Part shown: in pieces, positions 1 to 6,200 of the stretch
Position numbering within the stretch: the first letter of the stretch is position 1
Layout of the letters: each line of letters starts with the position of its first letter
NCBI GenBank assembly: GCA_003235605.1
Contig: QJVU01000681.1
Location: 1-6,200 of the forward strand
DNA length: 6,200 nt
Direction: 5' to 3'
Source: Planctomycetota bacterium
GTDB lineage: Bacteria; Planctomycetota; UBA1135; UBA2386
Notes under the pieces: generated by a model
The model's input: only the letters and a program-made list of their open reading frames with translations
Database searches by the model: none
Told to the model about the DNA's origin: nothing
Program-made: the position numbers and the translations under genes

Positions 1-653
1 ACGCCACCCGCCGCTCGGTGGACCTCGTGAAGCGACTCGCACCACACGTGCAGATCGTTGCTCGTACCACTTACCTCGGTGAGGTAGGCGCGCTGCAAGC
101 GATGGGCGTGAACGACATCGTGCCCCAGGAGTTGGAAACCGCCGCAGAGGTCATGGTCCGCGTGCTGCGACACTACTTGATCCCGGACGACGAGATGGAC
201 CGGCAGGTTCGCATCGTGCGCGAGCGCGGCTTTGGCATCTTCAAGCAGGCGCGTCCCGAGAAAACCGAATCGGCGCGGATCTCAGAGTACGTGCCGGGTC
301 TGGCGTTGGAGGTCTTGCGCGTCGAAAAAGGCAGCAACGTCGCGGGCAAGTCGCTGCTGGAATCCGACCTGCGGAAAGCTACTGGCTACACGGTGGTCGC
401 GGTCAAGCGTGGCGACGAGACCAACACCCAGGTGCGCCCCGAGACCGTGCTCGAGGCCGGAGACATCCTGGTCGTTCTGGGACCCCAGAACCGGAAGGAC
501 GACCTGGTCTCCCAGTGTCTGTCGCGAGATGCGGCGGCGGATGGCGGGATGTCCCTGGAGGATGGCGGTGACGTCGAGAGCGAGGTTGAGAACAAGGGCC
601 TCGTGAAGGACGTCGGGAAGACCGTCGAGAAGGACGTTGCCAGCTCCGGCTAG
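1..653 (+). CDS. Kef-type (CPA2) cation:proton antiporter, C-terminal RCK part, 5' truncated
   Basis: This is the 3' end of a gene that enters from the left. The frame is open from base 3 and gives 216 residues, ending at TAG 651-653. Visible residues 1-55 or so match the last part of a TrkA-N (RCK) Rossmann domain as found in CPA2 antiporters: a run of the type VQIVARTTYLGEV, then GVNDIVPQELETAAEV and RVLRHYLIP. Residues about 100-168 form a TrkA-C domain (GKSLLESDLRKATGYTVVAVKRG, later the VLEAGDILVVLGP strand). Such cytosolic domains bind nucleotides or ligands and gate K+/H+ exchange in the membrane part, which lies outside the window. Residues about 172-216 are a charged, low-complexity tail rich in D, E, G and K, not part of either domain. 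A K+ channel carrying an RCK domain is the main alternative, but the Glu-rich PQELETAAEV region fits the antiporters better. The RCK assignment is firm; the transporter class is inferred. Confidence 0.82.
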   Translation, partial: ATRRSVDLVKRLAPHVQIVARTTYLGEVGALQAMGVNDIVPQELETAAEVMVRVLRHYLIPDDEMDRQVRIVRERGFGIFKQARPEKTESARISEYVPGLALEVLRVEKGSNVAGKSLLESDLRKATGYTVVAVKRGDETNTQVRPETVLEAGDILVVLGPQNRKDDLVSQCLSRDAAADGGMSLEDGGDVESEVENKGLVKDVGKTVEKDVASSG

Positions 654-656
654 CTG
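641..656. terminator. Short inverted repeat over the convergent stop codons
   Basis: CAGCT (641-645) and AGCTG (652-656) are perfect inverted arms around a 6-base loop. They lie across the shared stop codons of the antiporter gene and nadA. A stem this short, with no following T-run on either strand, is at best a weak bidirectional terminator. It may also be chance. Confidence 0.15.
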
Positions 657-1606
657 AGGGCGAGCATGCGCTCCAGGGGACGGGTGGCTGCGAGGCGGAG
701 ATCCTCGGGGAGCTCGATCCTGGGCTCGAGATCACGCATGCACAGGTAGATCTTCTCGATCGTGTTCAACTTCATGTAGGGGCACTGGTTGCAGCCTTCG
801 CAGCCATGGCTGTTCTCGAAAGGCACGGCCAACAGTTCCTTCCCCGGAGCTGCCTTGCGCATGGTGTGCAGGATGCCCGTCTCGGTGCCGACGATGATCT
901 TCCGGTCGTTGGAGGCGGTGACGTAGCTGAGCAGCTTGCGGGTGGAGCCGACAAAATCGGCATGCCGAAGAATGTCCGGCTCACATTCCGGATGGGCGAT
1001 GAACGTGGCGTCGGGGTGTTTGGCCCTGAGCTCGATGAGCTTGCGTTCGCTGAACGTGACGTGCACCTGGCACGTGCCAGGCCACAGGTCCATCTGGCGA
1101 CCGGTCTTCTTGATCAGCCATCTGCCGAGGTTCTGGTCGGGGGCGAACAAGATCGGCCGTTCTCTGGGCACGGAAGCGAGGACCTGCTCGGCGTTGCTGG
1201 AGGTGCAGATGATATCGGACAGTGCCTTGGTAGCGGCAGTGCAGTTGATGTAGCTGATCACGTAGTGGTCGGGGTGCTCGGCCTTCCACGCGGCGAGCTT
1301 GTCCGCCGGGCAAGAATCTGCCAGCGAACAGCCGGCGTGGACGTCGGGCAGGACGACGACTTTGTCAGGATTGAGGATCTTGGCTGTCTCAGCCATGAAG
1401 TGGACGCCGCAGAAGACGATCACCTCGCAGTCCTGAGCGTCCCGAGCCGCTTTCGCCAGGTCGAGAGAGTCCCCCAGGCGATCAGCGATGTCCTGGATGT
1501 CCGGGTCCTGGTAGTAGTGCGCCAGCAGGATCGCCCGGCGCTCCTTCTTGAGCCGCTCGATCTCCTCGAACAGGTCCAGCGTGGGGTCGACGGTGGTGGC
1601 GGTCAT
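650..1606 (-). CDS. nadA: Quinolinate synthase (NadA), 4Fe-4S enzyme
   Basis: NadA condenses iminoaspartate with dihydroxyacetone phosphate to give quinolinate, the de novo precursor of NAD, in the cytosol. The 318-residue product carries the family signatures in order: AHYYQDPDIQDIADRLGDS (29-47), the FCGVHFMAETAK segment (65-76), ISYINCTAATKALSDIICTSSNA (117-139), HPEC (205-208), GTETGIL (240-246) and a CxxCxxC run ending CPYMKLN (269-281). The expected three cluster ligands are Cys66, Cys208 and Cys275. Cys269 and Cys272 complete a CxxCxxC like the one reported to be redox-sensitive in E. coli NadA. The frame stays open upstream to 1981, but that part overlaps topA and is not NadA-like, so I start at ATG 1604-1606, giving MTATTVDPT; the length suits the family. 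No strong Shine-Dalgarno is visible (TGGAA only). It lies 85 bp downstream of topA on the same strand and may be co-transcribed. No nadB or nadC is in view. The identification is secure; the exact start is likely. Confidence 0.96.
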   Translation of the reverse strand: MTATTVDPTLDLFEEIERLKKERRAILLAHYYQDPDIQDIADRLGDSLDLAKAARDAQDCEVIVFCGVHFMAETAKILNPDKVVVLPDVHAGCSLADSCPADKLAAWKAEHPDHYVISYINCTAATKALSDIICTSSNAEQVLASVPRERPILFAPDQNLGRWLIKKTGRQMDLWPGTCQVHVTFSERKLIELRAKHPDATFIAHPECEPDILRHADFVGSTRKLLSYVTASNDRKIIVGTETGILHTMRKAAPGKELLAVPFENSHGCEGCNQCPYMKLNTIEKIYLCMRDLEPRIELPEDLRLAATRPLERMLALS

Positions 1607-1691
1607 TTCCAGTCGGTCGATTCTCGGCAGAGTCCTCGGGGCAGCAAGTCCCCACAAGGGCCCATCTAGGTCAAATGTGCGACGCGTCCAA
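1607..1691 (-). other. topA-nadA intergenic gap, no clear signals
   Basis: 85 bp separate the topA stop from the nadA start. A TTGACC that resembles a -35 box lies at 1670-1675 on the minus strand, but no matching -10 box is present at a proper distance. A GGGG/CCCC pair with an 8-base loop is too weak to call. Read-through from topA is the simplest way for nadA to be transcribed, but the sequence does not prove it. Confidence 0.4.
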
Positions 1692-4463
<2,772 letters not shown>

Positions 4464-4470
4464 GGGGTTG

Positions 4471-4482
4471 AAGGGCGCCCTT
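4471..4482. promoter_or_regulatory. Perfect 12-bp palindrome at the topA start, possible operator
   Basis: AAGGGCGCCCTT is its own reverse complement. It overlaps the downstream end of the candidate -10 box by two bases, covers the predicted transcription start, and ends 7 bp before the topA ATG. That is where a repressor site would act; it could also respond to local supercoiling. Being short and GC-rich, it could arise by chance in such DNA, so the role is inferred from position alone. Confidence 0.3.
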
Positions 4483-4510
4483 GTTAGGGTCGCTCGGCGG
4501 AGGTTGTCAA
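4481..4510 (-). promoter_or_regulatory. Candidate sigma-70-type promoter for topA
   Basis: Read on the minus strand, a perfect TTGACA (4510-4505) is followed after 18 bp by TAACAA (4486-4481). The -35 box is consensus. The -10 box matches TATAAT at only three of six positions but keeps the leading TA. Initiation about 7 bases downstream of the -10 box would leave a leader of only about 10 bases before the topA ATG. This fits the absence of a good Shine-Dalgarno, so topA may be nearly leaderless. The position directly before a gene start supports it. Confidence 0.45.
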
Positions 4511-4566
4511 GGCTTCCTCGACACCGGTGTGGTTCGCGATGAAGGGGTTACTGAACCAGAATCGCG

Positions 4567-4586
4567 CCCGCGAGGGCTCCCGCGGG
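4567..4586. terminator. GC-rich hairpin, possible end of the HEAT transcript
   Basis: CCCGCG (4567-4572) and CGCGGG (4581-4586) form perfect 6-bp arms around an 8-base loop, about 80 bases past the stop of the HEAT gene on the minus strand. There is no U-run after it, so it is not a classical intrinsic terminator. A Rho-dependent pause or chance in GC-rich DNA are alternatives. Confidence 0.2.
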
Positions 4587-4642
4587 TCTCCATGGCACCA
4601 GTTGGAGCGCCACGATCGGCGCCGCCGACGATGTGTCGGGGG

Positions 4643-4661
4643 CGCTACAAATCATTTAGCG
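4643..4661. terminator. Inverted repeat just after the HEAT gene stop
   Basis: CGCTA (4643-4647) and TAGCG (4657-4661) are perfect 5-bp arms around a 9-base AT-rich loop. On the minus strand it begins 4 bases after the stop codon of the HEAT-repeat gene. A second short stem (CCGAC 4625-4629 with GTCGG 4635-4639) follows. The two could mark the transcript end, but each is weak and neither has a U-run. Confidence 0.2.
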
Positions 4662-4665
4662 TGCG

Positions 4666-5727
4666 TCAGTTGCGGCGAATCTGTGTCAGTGCCACCTCGG
4701 CTCGCACGGCGCGTCCCCGGTTCTGGCCACGGACCAGGTACTCCAGGTGTGGGATCGCACCCTGGGCCTGAGGGCCAATCAGGCCCAGGGCGGTGATCGC
4801 CTCCCACGCCACTTGGTCCCGGCTTTCGTTTGCAGTCCGCACCAGGTCCAGCATCGCGGGCCCGGCGGAGCTTCCCCTGGCGCCCAGCCCGATCGCCGCC
4901 TCCCTGCGGCACTCGGGACGTGGGTGGGCCAGCAGCTGGAGGAACGCGCTCAAAGGCACATCCCGGTTACGGCTTACCCGCACCAGGGCATGGGCCAGTT
5001 CGCAGTTCACATACTCGTCGTCCAGGGTCGTGGAGTGGAACCTCCGGTAGCCGCCGACAGCCTCGACCCAGACCTCGACGGTGCCGCCGTGGCGCCCATC
5101 TTGGAGCAGCCCCCACAGGTCGTCCCGGGCCCAGCTCCCGCTTTGCCCCTGGCGCGCCAGGATCTCGCAGACCAGGACCTTCTTGGCGCAGTCGTTGCCA
5201 TTCAGCGCTGCCCGCAGCGCCGCGGTGCCGGCCTTCAGGTCCAACTCCAGGCGGCTGGCAGCGATGGACACCTCCTCGTAGGCCAGGAGCTCGGGGCCAC
5301 GGCGGAGGATCTCCCGCTTGATGGAAGGACCCACCTTGGGCGCGAACGGCCCGATCGCCCCGAGGCTGCGGGCGACGAGGCGGAAGTAGCTGTCCGATCC
5401 CCTGGACAGCTCCTTCATCAGTTCTGGAATCACCGCCACGGCGCGGTGCCCCAGGCGCGACAGGCCGCGTACCGCCAGCAGCGCCGGCCGTGGCATCTGC
5501 TCCTTGTCCGAGTGCTCCCTGAGTACCGCCAGGAGGCTCGGGGCGGCATCGGCCCCCAGGTGCACGAAACCGTTCAGCCCTGCCTCGTAGACGCGGTAGT
5601 CCGCACTCTGGAGCTGTTCCCGGAGCTTGGCCGGGCCGGCCGTGGGGGGTTGTGCGGGAACTCCCTCGGCGAGGGCGATGGGCAGGAGCAGCATCGAGAA
5701 CATGGAGAGGAACGCGGCGGGCTTCAT
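4666..5727 (-). CDS. Exported HEAT-repeat protein of unknown function
   Basis: I recognise the fold type but not a named gene. The 353-residue product starts with a typical signal peptide: a Lys near the start, a hydrophobic run (FLSMFSMLLLPIAL, 6-19) and a probable cut after ALA at 18-20. It is therefore likely periplasmic or cell-surface. The rest is mostly HEAT-like helical repeats, seen at about 33-71, 77-108, 113-141, 146-174, 180-209, 258-297 and 304-350. The clearest are RREAAIGLGARGSSAGPAM and AWEAITALGLIGPQAQGAIP. A stretch at about 210-235 breaks the repeat pattern. HEAT arrays bind proteins; nothing shows a catalytic site. The ATG at 5727 is chosen because it opens the signal peptide; AAAGGA (5740-5745) lies 12 bases upstream, a rather long spacing for a ribosome site. 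Its C-terminal half is related to the product of the gene just upstream, 75 bp away, so the two likely form an operon born by duplication. Confidence 0.85.
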   Translation of the reverse strand: MKPAAFLSMFSMLLLPIALAEGVPAQPPTAGPAKLREQLQSADYRVYEAGLNGFVHLGADAAPSLLAVLREHSDKEQMPRPALLAVRGLSRLGHRAVAVIPELMKELSRGSDSYFRLVARSLGAIGPFAPKVGPSIKREILRRGPELLAYEEVSIAASRLELDLKAGTAALRAALNGNDCAKKVLVCEILARQGQSGSWARDDLWGLLQDGRHGGTVEVWVEAVGGYRRFHSTTLDDEYVNCELAHALVRVSRNRDVPLSAFLQLLAHPRPECRREAAIGLGARGSSAGPAMLDLVRTANESRDQVAWEAITALGLIGPQAQGAIPHLEYLVRGQNRGRAVRAEVALTQIRRN

Positions 5728-5739
5728 GGTGAGGTTTGG

Positions 5740-5745
5740 TCCTTT
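5740..5745 (-). promoter_or_regulatory. Possible ribosome binding site of the HEAT-repeat gene
   Basis: AAAGGA on the minus strand sits 12 bases before the ATG at 5727. The match is fair but the spacing is longer than usual. It supports the start that carries the signal peptide. Confidence 0.35.
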
Positions 5746-5755
5746 CCGTTTTCAG

Positions 5756-5788
5756 GGCCAGGGGCGATGTAGCAACGGGATCCTGGCC
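5756..5788. repeat. 7-bp inverted repeat between the two HEAT genes
   Basis: GGCCAGG (5756-5762) and CCTGGCC (5782-5788) are perfect arms with a 19-base loop, in the 75-bp gap between the two HEAT genes. On the minus strand it starts 14 bases after the stop of the upstream gene. No U-run follows, so it may be a processing or pausing hairpin, a protein site, or chance. Confidence 0.25.
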
Positions 5789-5802
5789 TCGAGGGATCAA
5801 GA

Positions 5803-6200
5803 CTACTTTCGGCGTTCGACCTGGTCATCGTCGTGGATCTGGCGCAGAGCCGCCACCGCCCGTGCCGCTTTGGCCTTGTCCGGGCCCGAGGCCAGGGCCC
5901 GGAGGCGGGGGGTTGCCGCCTTGGCCGCGGGGCCGATCATGCCCAGGGCAGTAATGGCGTCCCAGGAGACCAGCTTGTCCCGGTCGGAGACCGCGTGCAG
6001 CAGTGCCTGGATTCCGGCGGTCCCCGCTTTCTGGCCGAGGGATCCCAGCTGCAGCACTGCCCGCTGGCGGACGGCGGGGTCCTCGTGCCGCGTGAGCTCC
6101 ACATGGGCTACCACCGGGACGTCCTTGCCTGCGCCGAGCTGCATCAGCAGCAGGGCCGCCTTGCTGCGGATCCGGCCCTGGTTCCGGGTGCTGGTGCTCC
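5803..6200 (-). CDS. HEAT-repeat protein, 5' truncated, paralog of its neighbour
   Basis: The frame is open from the window end (first full codon at 6198) to TAG 5805-5803, giving 132 residues; the true start lies outside, so an internal Met at 6144 should not be taken as the start. The segment is helical HEAT-like repeat throughout, with clear units at AVRQRAVLQLGSLGQKAGTA and SWDAITALGMIGPAAKAATP, and ends in a charged DDDQVERRK tail. Against the C-terminus of the neighbouring HEAT protein, a 47-residue ungapped stretch shows about 24 identities by eye, and the likeness extends upstream through a shared DVP motif. The two genes are therefore tandem paralogs. Whether this one also has a signal peptide cannot be seen. 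The function is unknown; a protein-binding scaffold role is the family expectation. Confidence 0.8.
   Translation of the reverse strand, partial: STSTRNQGRIRSKAALLLMQLGAGKDVPVVAHVELTRHEDPAVRQRAVLQLGSLGQKAGTAGIQALLHAVSDRDKLVSWDAITALGMIGPAAKAATPRLRALASGPDKAKAARAVAALRQIHDDDQVERRK

Larger units (their letters stand above)
4464..4665. other. 202-bp intergenic region between the HEAT gene and topA
   Basis: No convincing coding frame crosses this stretch. It carries the topA promoter and palindrome next to the start codon, and several short inverted repeats nearer to the HEAT gene. It is the longest non-coding stretch in the window, with a small AT-rich patch at about 4647-4658. Its size and promoter suggest that topA is transcribed separately from the HEAT genes. 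Confidence 0.6.

Noticed and set aside
806..1669. 287-codon open frame on the + strand opposite nadA
   Set aside because: Antisense shadow of nadA with no recognisable motif.
1670..1675. TTGACC on the minus strand as a nadA promoter
   Set aside because: No acceptable -10 box 16-19 bp downstream.
4747..5772. 341-codon open frame on the + strand opposite the HEAT gene
   Set aside because: Its translation is Gln/Gly/Arg-rich without domains, while the minus-strand frame has a signal peptide and HEAT repeats.

Overview
The window is GC-rich chromosomal DNA from a bacterium. It holds five genes packed tightly on two strands. I see no mobile element, CRISPR array, tRNA or rRNA gene. The topoisomerase I type (four C-terminal GRYGPY-type repeats, no zinc fingers, basic tails at both ends), the exported HEAT-repeat proteins and the weak Shine-Dalgarno signals would suit a Planctomycetota-like or other deep-branching high-GC lineage. 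That placement is a guess from gene style, not a demonstrated assignment.

Layout: positions 1-653 (+) hold the 3' end of a Kef-type (CPA2) cation:proton antiporter, covering the end of its TrkA-N/RCK nucleotide-binding domain, the TrkA-C domain and a charged tail. It converges on nadA (quinolinate synthase, 650-1606, minus), and the two TAG stop codons share one CTAG. Upstream of nadA on the same strand, after an 85-bp gap, is topA (DNA topoisomerase I, 1692-4463, minus, 923 aa). A 202-bp non-coding stretch (4464-4665) holds a credible topA promoter, a perfect 12-bp palindrome between its -10 box and the start codon, and several short inverted repeats. Upstream of that, also on the minus strand, are two neighbouring HEAT-repeat genes: a complete one with a signal peptide (4666-5727), and the 3' part of a second (5803 to the window end). 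Their C-terminal halves are clearly related.

How they fit: topA and nadA could be co-transcribed from the promoter near 4481-4510, but their functions (DNA supercoiling and NAD synthesis) are unrelated, so this looks like housekeeping neighbourhood rather than a dedicated system. The HEAT pair is probably its own transcription unit, transcribed towards topA, and is the least understood part of the window. I found no convincing evidence of a new biological system. The items most worth a second look are the tandem HEAT paralogs and the palindrome in the very short predicted topA leader.
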